Assembly (NCBI GenBank): GCA_022825825.1
Contig: JAJDWA010000060.1
Span: 1 to 50,638 of the forward strand
DNA length: 50,638 bases
Direction: 5' to 3'
DNA from: Candidatus Poribacteria bacterium
GTDB taxonomy: Bacteria > Poribacteria > WGA-4E > WGA-3G
Below the pieces are notes generated by a model. The model searched no databases. It had not been told where the DNA came from and saw only the letters and a list, made by a program, of their open reading frames with translations. How positions within the stretch are numbered: position 1 is the first letter of the stretch; every line of letters starts with the position of its first letter. Shown here one piece after another: positions 8,243 through 16,332 of this stretch. A program made the translations under genes and the position numbers.

Positions 8243-9694
8243 TTATTCGTAATCCCAATTAAAAAATTTGAGTGCTTCTCCGACAAGATAGAGTGAACCT
8301 GTCACACAGATCAAATCTGTAGGAGATGCGGATGATAAACCTTTCTTGATCGCTAATTCTGGGGTTGGACATGTTGTGATCTTCGGACATATATCCGACC
8401 AAGTGTTTTGTATCCTTTCTGCGGGCAGGACACGCGGGTTATCGGAAACTTGTGTTGCAATCACGTAATCCGCGGTTTTTGAAATAATCTCGCCAATTGC
8501 GGTTAAATCCTTATCTTTCATAATACTAACAATAAAAATCGCTTTCGTGTAACGAAAATTTTCACGAATAGCACGACATAACGTTTCCATTGAAATAGGT
8601 GAATGTGCACCATCCAGTACAACAAGCGGTAAAGACATAACTCGCTGAATCCGCCCGTGCCACTGAACGTTTTTGAAGCCCGCATAAACACTATCTTTCG
8701 AAATTACATACTCTTTCTGTTTTAAACATTCAATTGCTGCGATGGCAGTTGTCCCATTCACATACTGATGATGTCCAAGTAGCGGCAACGTGATCTGTGA
8801 ATAACGTTCAGAGTCTGTCTCTACATCAAATTGTTGTGCTATAGGTCCACCTTCAGAATTCAAAATGACCTGTGAAACTGAAATATCAGGGTCTTGTTGG
8901 ACAAAATTCTTAACTTCAACAATCGGTGCGTTCCGTTCACTCGCTACCTTTTCAATGACAGCCCGTGCTTCAGAGTGTTGCGGTGCAAGTGCTACAGGAC
9001 ACCTCTGTTTTATAATTTCCGCTTTTTCGCTCGCTATCTCGGTATAAGTTTTTCCTAATATAGCCGTGTGTTCTAAGCCAATTGTTGTAATAACAGATGT
9101 GACGGGCGAGACAACGTTTGTTGCGTCAAGTCTACCTCCTAAACCAACTTCAATCACGGCAAAATCGGTTACTTTGTCAGCAAAATAGGTAAAAGCAAGT
9201 GCAGTGTATATTTCAAAAAACGAAACGCGACCAAATTCAGATGCGGAGACGGTTTCAATCGCAGGTTTAAGTTTATCAATGTAGAAAGCAACTTCTGCTT
9301 CTGAAATAAGTTTATCATCAATACGACACCGTTCCCGCGGTGTTATAAGATGTGGAGACGTAAACAACCCCGTTTTATAGCCTGCATGTGTTAGTACTGA
9401 AGCGATAATCGCTGCTGTTGATCCTTTCCCTTTACTCCCTGCGATATGGATAACTTTTAATTTATCATGCGGATTTCCGAGCAGATCTAATAACTGTGAG
9501 ATACGATTCAGATTGTAAAAACGTGCCTGACGCGAAAAGTCCGGACTTCTTTCATAATCAATGAACTGTTCAATATAGGCAAGTGCCGCTTTGTAGTCCA
9601 AATTATTGATATTATCGGTTATAGCACACAAAATGTGCCTAATTTTAGGTTTAACGTGTGGACTAATTGTCCTCACTCCTATAATATCTAACAA
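8243..9694 (-). CDS. folC: Folylpolyglutamate synthase / dihydrofolate synthase
   Basis: ATP-dependent ligase of the Mur ligase superfamily that adds glutamate to folates and, in many bacteria, makes dihydrofolate from dihydropteroate. Motifs: HIAGSKGKGSTAAI (P-loop), FTSPHL, EVGLGGRLDATNVV (metal/ATP region), and VLDGAHSP in the C-terminal domain. The start is uncertain: the longest frame opens with a TTG at 9694, a GTG lies at 9676, and no ATG precedes the conserved YKAALAYIEQ region. Either start overlaps the end of a small membrane-protein frame. It follows glyA on the same strand, which makes sense because both enzymes serve folate one-carbon metabolism. Confidence 0.93.
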   Translation of the reverse strand: MLDIIGVRTISPHVKPKIRHILCAITDNINNLDYKAALAYIEQFIDYERSPDFSRQARFYNLNRISQLLDLLGNPHDKLKVIHIAGSKGKGSTAAIIASVLTHAGYKTGLFTSPHLITPRERCRIDDKLISEAEVAFYIDKLKPAIETVSASEFGRVSFFEIYTALAFTYFADKVTDFAVIEVGLGGRLDATNVVSPVTSVITTIGLEHTAILGKTYTEIASEKAEIIKQRCPVALAPQHSEARAVIEKVASERNAPIVEVKNFVQQDPDISVSQVILNSEGGPIAQQFDVETDSERYSQITLPLLGHHQYVNGTTAIAAIECLKQKEYVISKDSVYAGFKNVQWHGRIQRVMSLPLVVLDGAHSPISMETLCRAIRENFRYTKAIFIVSIMKDKDLTAIGEIISKTADYVIATQVSDNPRVLPAERIQNTWSDICPKITTCPTPELAIKKGLSSASPTDLICVTGSLYLVGEALKFFNWDYE

Positions 9695-9869
9695 CGATCC
9701 ATAACGCTATCACAAAACCAACAAATCCTAATATACTGAACACACTACTAATGGATTTAAAAAATTCGGATTCAGACAAAATGTTATAAGATCCGAAAAG
9801 ACCGATTATGAAGCCTATTACACTTATTAATATTATCCGTTCTCTCTTTTTTATCTGTCTTTCCTCCAA
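9663..9869 (-). CDS. Possible 68-residue membrane protein
   Basis: Short frame with two predicted membrane helices (IILISVIGFIIGLFGSYNIL and a second around FSILGFVGFVIALWIVV) and a charged N-terminus. It lies between glyA and folC in the same direction. It would have to start at a TTG (9869) with no good ribosome binding site, so it may be a degraded gene or start unusually. No family recognised. Confidence 0.4.
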   Translation of the reverse strand: MEERQIKKRERIILISVIGFIIGLFGSYNILSESEFFKSISSVFSILGFVGFVIALWIVVRYYRSEDN

Positions 9870-9898
9870 TAATGCGCGGAATCAACACCAAATACAAA

Positions 9899-11152
9899 TT
9901 AATTTAAATATTCATAAATCGGGAATTGCGCGCAGAATTCTTGCACCTTTTCTCGAATTCGCTTTTTAATCGATGCTTTCTGTCTATTCTCAAGTGCCTC
10001 AGTAATAAAATCCGCGATGTGAAGCATCTCATCTTCTTTCATGCCGCGCGTCGTAACCATCGGTGTGCCAAGACGAATCCCGCTTGTTGTTTTCGGTTTC
10101 CTTTTGTCAAACGGAATCGTGTTTTTATTCACAATAATGCCTGCATCCTCAAGGTGATCCGCTGCCTGCCTCCCGCTTAATTTTTCGTATTTAATAGTTA
10201 AATCTATTAACATTAAATGATTTTCTGTACCGCCGCTGACTAATCGGAACCCATTCTCCATTAATCTCTCAGCGAGTGCTTTTGCATTCTTCACAATTTG
10301 TTCTTGATATGTTTTAAACTCAGGCTCACTTGCTTCCTTGAAAGCAACTGCCCTTGCAGCGATTGTATGCAGGAAAGGACCACCTTGTAAACCTGGAAAC
10401 ACTGCTCGGTCTATTTTGGCTGCATGTTCTTCCTTACACATAATCATCGCACCACGAGGGCCGCGTAAGGTTTTGTGCGTTGTTGTCGTAACCACATCGC
10501 TATATGGGACCGGGTCAGGATGAACACCACCTGCGATCAGACCAGCGATGTGTGCTATGTCTGCAAGCAAATATGCACCAACGGAATCGGCAACTTGGCG
10601 CCACGCAGCAAAGTCAAAATGACGTGGATATGCTGTTGCCCCAACAACAATAAGTTTTGGACGATGTTGTTCCGCAAGACTCGCGACTGTTTCCATATCA
10701 ATTAACTCGGTTTCAGCATCTACACCATAAGCAACAACATTGTAATAACGACCAGAAAAGTTCACTTTATCGCCATGACTCAGATGCCCACCGTGACTGA
10801 GTGACATCGCTAAGATAGTGTCGCCCGGGTCAAGTAGTGCGTGATATGCCGCCATATTCGCCTGTGTGCCAGCATGCGGTTGCACATTCACATGCTCCGC
10901 GCCGAAGAGTGCTTTGGCACGTTCAATTGCAAGCGATTCCACCCCATCCATAAACTCGCAACCGTTATAGTAACGTTCACCAGGATACCCCTCAGCGTAT
11001 TTATTCGCTAAAATACTGCCCTGAATTTCCATCACGGCTCGGCTGGCATAGTTCTCCGATGGAATCAACATGAGAGAATTTTGCTGGCGTGCCAAGTCCT
11101 TGGCCGTAATTTCAACAATTTGTGGGTCTACCTCTGCCAATAATTTATTCAT
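9899..11152 (-). CDS. glyA: Serine hydroxymethyltransferase
   Basis: PLP enzyme interconverting serine and glycine with transfer of a one-carbon unit to tetrahydrofolate. Motifs: LIPSENYAS near residue 35, [30 protein letters not shown], and [17 protein letters not shown], whose Lys binds PLP. The ATG at 11152 ([10 protein letters not shown]) gives the usual length of about 417 residues; the longer frame lacks homologous sequence. GGTGAAAG precedes the start. It has its own promoter (11202-11230) facing away from an oppositely oriented promoter-leader repeat. Confidence 0.97.
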   Translation of the reverse strand: MNKLLAEVDPQIVEITAKDLARQQNSLMLIPSENYASRAVMEIQGSILANKYAEGYPGERYYNGCEFMDGVESLAIERAKALFGAEHVNVQPHAGTQANMAAYHALLDPGDTILAMSLSHGGHLSHGDKVNFSGRYYNVVAYGVDAETELIDMETVASLAEQHRPKLIVVGATAYPRHFDFAAWRQVADSVGAYLLADIAHIAGLIAGGVHPDPVPYSDVVTTTTHKTLRGPRGAMIMCKEEHAAKIDRAVFPGLQGGPFLHTIAARAVAFKEASEPEFKTYQEQIVKNAKALAERLMENGFRLVSGGTENHLMLIDLTIKYEKLSGRQAADHLEDAGIIVNKNTIPFDKRKPKTTSGIRLGTPMVTTRGMKEDEMLHIADFITEALENRQKASIKKRIREKVQEFCAQFPIYEYLN

Positions 11153-11201
11153 TTCTTTCACCGTTTGTGCTTGACAGTCGGATTGTCTATATAAAAAAGG
11201 A

Positions 11202-11230
11202 ATTTTATCACAAAATTGACGCAATTTCAA
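11202..11230 (-). promoter_or_regulatory. Predicted glyA promoter
   Basis: On the minus strand TTGAAA (11225-11230), a 17-nt spacer and TAAAAT (11202-11207). Transcription would start about 40 bp upstream of the glyA ATG. It is back to back with a plus-strand promoter whose -35 begins at 11237. Confidence 0.6.
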
Positions 11231-11236
11231 GAAAAG

Positions 11237-11325
11237 TTGACATGTCCGTGTCAACATGTTACATTAGTGGTAACGGATTTTCGTTACTTCACAAATTCTG
11301 CACGTTTTTGACGGGACTTTGTAGC
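11237..11325 (+). promoter_or_regulatory. Orphan promoter-leader repeat, copy 1
   Basis: TTGACA (11237-11242), a 17-nt spacer and TACATT (11260-11265), followed by the hairpin GTAACG-GATTTT-CGTTAC (11270-11287) and then TTCACAAATTCTGCACGTTT. The same promoter, hairpin and downstream words recur at 16243-16333 in front of a lipoprotein gene. Here no gene follows on the plus strand before the repeat cluster at 11374. It could drive a small RNA, or be an operator site shared with glyA, or be the displaced front of a lost gene. Confidence 0.55.
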
Positions 11326-11373
11326 GCAAACTGTCCGAAGATTAAGTAATTAAATCGGTCCTTTTCATTATAA

Positions 11374-11721
11374 CTATAGTTTGGACAATTCTTGGCTCAT
11401 AGGAGTTGAGTTTTAACGGAAAATCTATTTTTCTAAGAGTTTCGCATATCAATAGAACACAGTTAAAAATGCAGCACTCCAGCGGAGTGCTATGTTTATA
11501 GAAAACGTTTGAGACACATTCTCGCACTCCAGCGGAGTGCTATGTGTGACAATCTCACATACCGCTCCGCTGGAGCGGAGATGTCGGTTCGGACTGTCGC
11601 TATAACATATTGCTCCGCTGGAGCAAAGAAGGGTTCCATCTTGTCCGTTATACATTGATTGGGAAAATGGTGAACTAAGTTTTTATATCAACTCATGTTT
11701 AAAAAAATGTCCAAACTTTAG
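11374..11721. mobile_element. Miniature TIR element, family B, copy 1
   Basis: Ends CTATAGTTTGGACA (11374-11387) and TGTCCAAACTTTAG (11708-11721) are inverted repeats with one mismatch. They are flanked by TCATTATAA (11365-11373) and TCATTATAG (11722-11730), an 8 of 9 match that looks like a target duplication. The right flank is itself the end of family A copy 3, so B is inserted into A. Inside are four palindromes with a CTCCGCTGGAG-type core. No open frame of note and no transposase. Confidence 0.75.
11474..11625. repeat. Four palindromic units with CTCCGCTGGAG core
   Basis: GCACTCCAGCGGAGTGC at 11474-11490 and again at 11524-11540, each followed by TATGT; then, in the opposite orientation, CCGCTCCGCTGGAGCGG at 11562-11578 and TGCTCCGCTGGAGCA at 11611-11625, each preceded by ACATA. 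The arms differ but stay complementary. A further unit lies at 36102-36124 and GC-richer relatives lie in the element at 50332. Confidence 0.75.
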
Positions 11722-11725
11722 TCAT

Positions 11726-11861
11726 TATAGTGAACTTTAGAATTAACAGGACATTTTGAGGTGTAGGAGGGAACTCCGATTCCCGACTACCAGTGAGTTT
11801 TGTCGCGATTCGGAGATCGCTCCTACAAAAATGTGTCTCTTTAATTTCAATGTTCACTATA
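11726..11861. repeat. Miniature TIR element, family A, copy 3
   Basis: Left end TATAGTGAACTTTAGAATTA, right end the inverse (TTCAATGTTCACTATA). It carries two GTAG-headed REP-like hairpins in head-to-head orientation (11763-11787 plus, 11802-11826 minus). Its left terminus served as the insertion target of family B copy 1. Confidence 0.7.
11763..11826. repeat. Pair of GTAG-headed REP-like hairpins
   Basis: On the plus strand GTAGGAGGGAACTCCGATTC begins at 11763. On the minus strand GTAGGAGCGATCTCCGAATC begins at 11826. Each is a GTAG tetranucleotide followed by an imperfect hairpin ending CCGAC or GCGAC. Inverted pairs of REPs (BIMEs) are the usual arrangement for RAYT-mobilised REPs in other bacteria. 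Confidence 0.6.
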
Positions 11862-11986
11862 AATGCGCGTCCCGGTATTTGGCGGGACTGAAGACACCCG
11901 AATGGGTTTGTCTTCTTAAATCAACACCTATAGCAGAATACGTCAAATCACATGCAGGAACGCTTTGACGATAAAGCATTTAACTT

Positions 11987-14900
11987 TCACTCCGGTTTCT
12001 CTTCAAGCGTGTGTATTGTGCCGTGCAGATAGCAATCCAGCGGGATGCCATCTGCAAAGTTACCCTTAATCTCAACATGAAACTGCATCGTAGGCGTCAG
12101 AGTCGGTATTTTAAGGAAAGCTGTTTTGCCATCTTCGGAGAGTGTTATAGATTGGACGGCGTGCATGTCTCTGCCTTCCTCACCGGAACGTTTTAACTGT
12201 GGCGAACCGTAGTCTTTGGACCAGCGATACTCCCAACTTTGTACCCGCCAGTTTTCTGTCATTGTTGCGGACTCCGGTTCAAGCGGTTCATAAAAATCGA
12301 TGATTAAGCCATCCTTGACAGCGCGAAACGATTTCGGTGTACGGAGTGGTGCACCTGTCATGCGTACCCGGTAAAACCCAGTATCTTCCTGTTTGTTGGA
12401 CGACCAGCCGAATAGACCAGCAATGTAGAGGTCCCCGCTGATTGGATGGAATCGTCCACGCATCACACCTGTGGGAAACTCCAAACCCATTTCAGTAAGT
12501 GCACCTTGTACAGACTCCCCTGTTTGTTGTTGAAGAACGGCGTATACTTTTCCTGTGCCGTAGCTAACTGAGAGTAGAGAATCACCCATTTCTCCCCATC
12601 TGTCTGTAGGAATCCAGACTAATGTTGCCGGAGAACGGTCAACAAAAGGCGCGACCCAGCAGAGAGGCGGTTCGTAGGTACTGGGTGGTTCACCGGGTGG
12701 GTACCACCCCAGCAGATTTCCGTAGAATTTGCCGGGGGAAGTGATTCGGTTCAGTCGGTTTGCCGGCATCCAGTAGCCTTCTTGATCAGTGCCGTAGAAT
12801 ATCGGACCAGGACTAATTCCAAGTCCATTTGATGCGCGAAATCCATAAGCAATCACGGTAGATTGTTTTCCATCTGGTGATACTTTGATGAGTGTGCCGT
12901 GGTGTGGATGTTGGGCAGGTAATGCGTGGCGACCCGACTTCATGTAATAGAAATTCCCCGCTGCATCAGTCTGCAAGTCCATAACCTGCTCGTGGAAGTG
13001 TTCACTGTTGTTAACGTCATTGTTAAAATTCTCGTAGAAGTCAGTTTCACCGTCTGCGTTGAGATCCACAAGACGGGTAATCTGGTCGCGTCCGGCAACG
13101 TAAATCTGCTGCCCGACAATTTTTAGTCCAAGTGGTTGATTCAGTCCGGTGGCGATGCGTTGCCATACGAGTGTGTCCAAAGTCCCATTAAGTCCAGTTA
13201 CTATCCAAACATCACCGTTCCATGTGGAAAGCGCAGCCCGATTGCCATCTGGGAAGAAGTCGAACCCACCGAAACGTATCCACGATTCCCACGGATTTTG
13301 TGCAGGCCAATCGATTTTGTCTATCGCGAACGGTTGGTTGGGATCGCGTCCATCATTTGCCGCTAACCGTGCGAAATCTGTGAGTTTCGGTTCACTCCCT
13401 TTCCACTTTAGCACTTTTGCGGTTGTGTCAGTGGGAAGGCGGAGGGAAACACGTTCGGCATCAATGATCCAGTTTGCCCCCTCAGTCGGTTCTACCAAAG
13501 TTGCTGCGATTATAGGCAGCTCATGGTGATTCTGGTAAAGCGCATGCATCTCATCGTGTGAGAGGACACGGTTGTATAGATGCAGATCATCAAGCTTCCC
13601 TTCTAACCACGGAGATTCTTCTGGGAAATTCTCTGCGGTGAATCCGAGTCGCCAAATATCATCATCCAATTCATCATTTGGCTTGAGTGTGCCTTTGCCG
13701 GCAATCTCGCCATCCAAAAACAGGGTTATTTCTCCACTTTGATGTCGCCACGTCAATCCGACATGATGCCAAACGCCATCAGTGACCGATTTTCCACCGC
13801 CTGCTGCACTGCTGACGACACCGACCCAACCGACATCAAACGCCAATTGTCCATTTCTGATAAAAAAGGTTTTACCATTAGGCACCCACTCTGGGTCCTC
13901 AAGTGCCTCAGAGAAGATTGTGCCATCCTCCTCAGTCGCAATCCATGCAGCAAAGGTCAGGTCCGTGGTGTCGAAATCAAGGGCAAAGTCTTCCTCAAAA
14001 CGTGCTTCCGCATCACCACCGAATGCAAGACTACTGCCCTGTCGTCCGTCTTCCCAGTGAACGCCATCAAGGGTAATTGCTGATTCTTCAGGTGTTTCAC
14101 TTACTGTGTGTGAACCGTTACCTTCATCAAATTGCCAATGCCCGATCAAATCGGGATCATCCTTATGTTTTTGTGCAGCCGCGGCCTGTGTTGTTTTGTC
14201 AGGCGGAAGCAGAACAGCGATGTACTGATCTGCACTACCAGTATCACCGGGAACTGGTGACAGATTGTTCATTGAAAGTATTTTGGGGAGATATCCCTCT
14301 TTTTTAAGATGCCAAGTGGTTGTCTCTGCATCTATTTTCACCGTTTCCAACCTGATTTTTCGCTGTATATCGGTGTGTCCTGTCATATTCAGTTTTTCCG
14401 ACCAACGTTGGGGTCCGCCTTGTATCAGTTTTGTCAGATCTTCAACAGGAGCAGAATTTTTAACGAATTGTCTCCAAACGTTTAATTCAAGTGTATCATG
14501 GATCGTTGGCGTAATCAGGATTTTCGCTGAAATTGCTTGGTCAGATGGCGGAAACCGTACGCGGATCTCGTCATGTGCTGTCTCCCACTGTGTGCCTTCT
14601 GGAGCGTCAATCAAAGCTGCCAACAAGCTGCCTGGTTGTCCAGGTTCTGTGTCTGGTCGGCACAAAGCGACAGCAGTACCACGTGAAAATTCAGGCAGAT
14701 TGGATGCTTCGCCATCAGGCATTGTTGCGATACGGACAAGTGTGCTTGACGTGGCGGGACCGAGGCGGAGAGTTCGAACAAAAGCGAGTCCCTTTTCTCC
14801 GCTTTCAAGCGATGGGGATTCCAGCACCGAGCGAGTGCCTACTGTATACGATAAAATGACGCGGTTACCGTGAAGATACAATCCTTTCCAATGTGCCCAA

Positions 14901-16093
14901 TCTCTTGGTAGAGGACCAAAGGGAACGGTGCGTGTATCCCTGAAACTGTCATCCTTTGCCCAACCAGGACCTACTCGATTTTCCCACAGCAGCTTACCTT
15001 CAATAGATGGGTAACTCTGATGCCAACCGTTGAATTCAACATCAGCGAAGTCAATCAATCCATCAATCCAACCCGCTGAGTATCGCAACAGGTCTGTGTC
15101 GAACACCACTGCACCGTTTGTGAGTTCCGGCGTAAGCGGAATAACAATGCCCTTGTAAGTAAGGTTATCGGCATTTGCTGCAACGGCTGTGGATAGGAAT
15201 GGACCGTAGTCCATATCTCGCCACGGCTGTCCAGTTTTCGCAGGCCAACCGGGGGCATATCGTCGTGGTGCTTCACTTTCAAGACACCAGTAGACACCGT
15301 TAACGATGAGGCGGCGGAAATCGCTCACTCTGAAGTCCTCTGGGTGTCCCATCGTGGTTGTGAACACACGTCCGCCGCCAGAATGGGTGTGTGTCCATGC
15401 GATTGGGTTCACCGTCTCATCACCGCCGCGCTCCCCTTCGGGCAAAACAGGGCGTCCTTGCACTAAGACCTGTGCATCTTTCGGTGGATAGTCGGGGCGC
15501 ACATGGTAGGTCCAGGATCGAACGTGGAACGCAGGACTCACGCCAGAAAGGATTGGGTGATTGCCAACGATTGTGGCATCGGTGCTGGCACCGTGCCCAT
15601 AATGGTATATCCATGGCGCGCCGAGTTCGCGGGCACCGAAATTGTTCCATTTTGTAGCGCGCTCGTCTTCCTCTTCGTAGGCAAAGGCGTGTGTTGTTGT
15701 GCGAAAGGCGAGGACAGGACCACCACGGTCAATGTATTTTTGTAACAGCTCAAGTTGGTCATCCGGAAGTTGGCGGAATCGCAGATACAAAACGAGTAGG
15801 TCTGCGGTTTCGAGCGCGTCAAGTCCATCTATGTTGTTTTCATCGCCACCTTGAAGCACGTCGTCAATGAGAACTGTGGTACGGAAGTCATAGTGTTTTT
15901 CCAACACCTGAGCCAACGCGGGCATCGTTACTTCAGAACGATATTCACCTTCACCGACAACGAAGACAATGTGGGGTTGTGCATAACTGATGGATGCTAA
16001 TACACCCAGCGCGATCAGGATGTTCAGAAGATAAATTAGAATCCGTCTCGTCCATTGGTCCGAGGCGTTCAGCGGATAGTTTATTTTTGACAT
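11987..16093 (-). CDS. Secreted multidomain protein: ThuA, DUF6797-like, LamG and beta-propeller
   Basis: A 1368-residue exported protein (N-terminal helix ending ISYAQ). Residues about 40-275 form a ThuA-like glutamine-amidotransferase-fold domain. About 300-630 resemble the DUF6797 module (TPELTNGAVVFDTDLLRYSAG, EGKLLWENRVGPGW). About 650-865 are a LamG/concanavalin-like domain (LIGHWQFDEGNG, then LDDLHLYNRVLSHDEM). From about 920 comes a propeller of the glucose/sorbosone dehydrogenase type (GGFDFFPDGNRAALSTWNGDVW, YGFRASNGLGI). There is no CxxCH haem motif, which distinguishes it from many planctomycete relatives. Such proteins are linked to polysaccharide use, but the substrate cannot be read here. 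GGAGG lies 14 nt before the ATG, a long spacing. Confidence 0.85.
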   Translation of the reverse strand: MSKINYPLNASDQWTRRILIYLLNILIALGVLASISYAQPHIVFVVGEGEYRSEVTMPALAQVLEKHYDFRTTVLIDDVLQGGDENNIDGLDALETADLLVLYLRFRQLPDDQLELLQKYIDRGGPVLAFRTTTHAFAYEEEDERATKWNNFGARELGAPWIYHYGHGASTDATIVGNHPILSGVSPAFHVRSWTYHVRPDYPPKDAQVLVQGRPVLPEGERGGDETVNPIAWTHTHSGGGRVFTTTMGHPEDFRVSDFRRLIVNGVYWCLESEAPRRYAPGWPAKTGQPWRDMDYGPFLSTAVAANADNLTYKGIVIPLTPELTNGAVVFDTDLLRYSAGWIDGLIDFADVEFNGWHQSYPSIEGKLLWENRVGPGWAKDDSFRDTRTVPFGPLPRDWAHWKGLYLHGNRVILSYTVGTRSVLESPSLESGEKGLAFVRTLRLGPATSSTLVRIATMPDGEASNLPEFSRGTAVALCRPDTEPGQPGSLLAALIDAPEGTQWETAHDEIRVRFPPSDQAISAKILITPTIHDTLELNVWRQFVKNSAPVEDLTKLIQGGPQRWSEKLNMTGHTDIQRKIRLETVKIDAETTTWHLKKEGYLPKILSMNNLSPVPGDTGSADQYIAVLLPPDKTTQAAAAQKHKDDPDLIGHWQFDEGNGSHTVSETPEESAITLDGVHWEDGRQGSSLAFGGDAEARFEEDFALDFDTTDLTFAAWIATEEDGTIFSEALEDPEWVPNGKTFFIRNGQLAFDVGWVGVVSSAAGGGKSVTDGVWHHVGLTWRHQSGEITLFLDGEIAGKGTLKPNDELDDDIWRLGFTAENFPEESPWLEGKLDDLHLYNRVLSHDEMHALYQNHHELPIIAATLVEPTEGANWIIDAERVSLRLPTDTTAKVLKWKGSEPKLTDFARLAANDGRDPNQPFAIDKIDWPAQNPWESWIRFGGFDFFPDGNRAALSTWNGDVWIVTGLNGTLDTLVWQRIATGLNQPLGLKIVGQQIYVAGRDQITRLVDLNADGETDFYENFNNDVNNSEHFHEQVMDLQTDAAGNFYYMKSGRHALPAQHPHHGTLIKVSPDGKQSTVIAYGFRASNGLGISPGPIFYGTDQEGYWMPANRLNRITSPGKFYGNLLGWYPPGEPPSTYEPPLCWVAPFVDRSPATLVWIPTDRWGEMGDSLLSVSYGTGKVYAVLQQQTGESVQGALTEMGLEFPTGVMRGRFHPISGDLYIAGLFGWSSNKQEDTGFYRVRMTGAPLRTPKSFRAVKDGLIIDFYEPLEPESATMTENWRVQSWEYRWSKDYGSPQLKRSGEEGRDMHAVQSITLSEDGKTAFLKIPTLTPTMQFHVEIKGNFADGIPLDCYLHGTIHTLEEKPE

Positions 16094-16242
16094 ATAATAT
16101 ATATATTCCTCCGGATGAATAGATTAGGTTGCTCTGTTGTATTTACATTATAACGTTGTTGTCCGACAATTGTTCAGTTAGCAAAAGTATAATAGGTATA
16201 AGAAAAAATGTCAATCAAGAGATGTGAGCAATAAATCAATAG

Positions 16243-16332
16243 TTGACATATAACTGCCTATATGCTATATTAGTGATAACGGATTTTTGTTATTTCACAA
16301 ATACTGTACGTTTACGACTACTTTGCAAAACC
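16243..16332 (+). promoter_or_regulatory. Promoter and hairpin leader of the propeller lipoprotein, repeat copy 2
   Basis: TTGACA (16243-16248), a 17-nt spacer and TATATT (16266-16271), then AGTGATAACGGATTTTTGTTAT with a short stem ATAAC/GTTAT (16276-16280 with 16289-16293), then TTTCACAAATACTGTACGTTT. It matches the block at 11237-11325 through the promoter and about 55 bp beyond. The stems differ at paired positions (GTAACG/CGTTAC there). No clear ribosome binding site precedes the ATG at 16333. Confidence 0.65.

Noticed and set aside
11474..11625. Four regularly spaced palindromic repeats, considered as a CRISPR array
   Set aside because: Units are 15-17 bp palindromes in both orientations with unequal spacing and changing arms, enclosed by inverted transposon ends. 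There are no cas genes.
13739..14873. Several long plus-strand frames opposite the ThuA/LamG gene
   Set aside because: These are antisense shadows of a real 1368-residue gene; they show no domains of their own.
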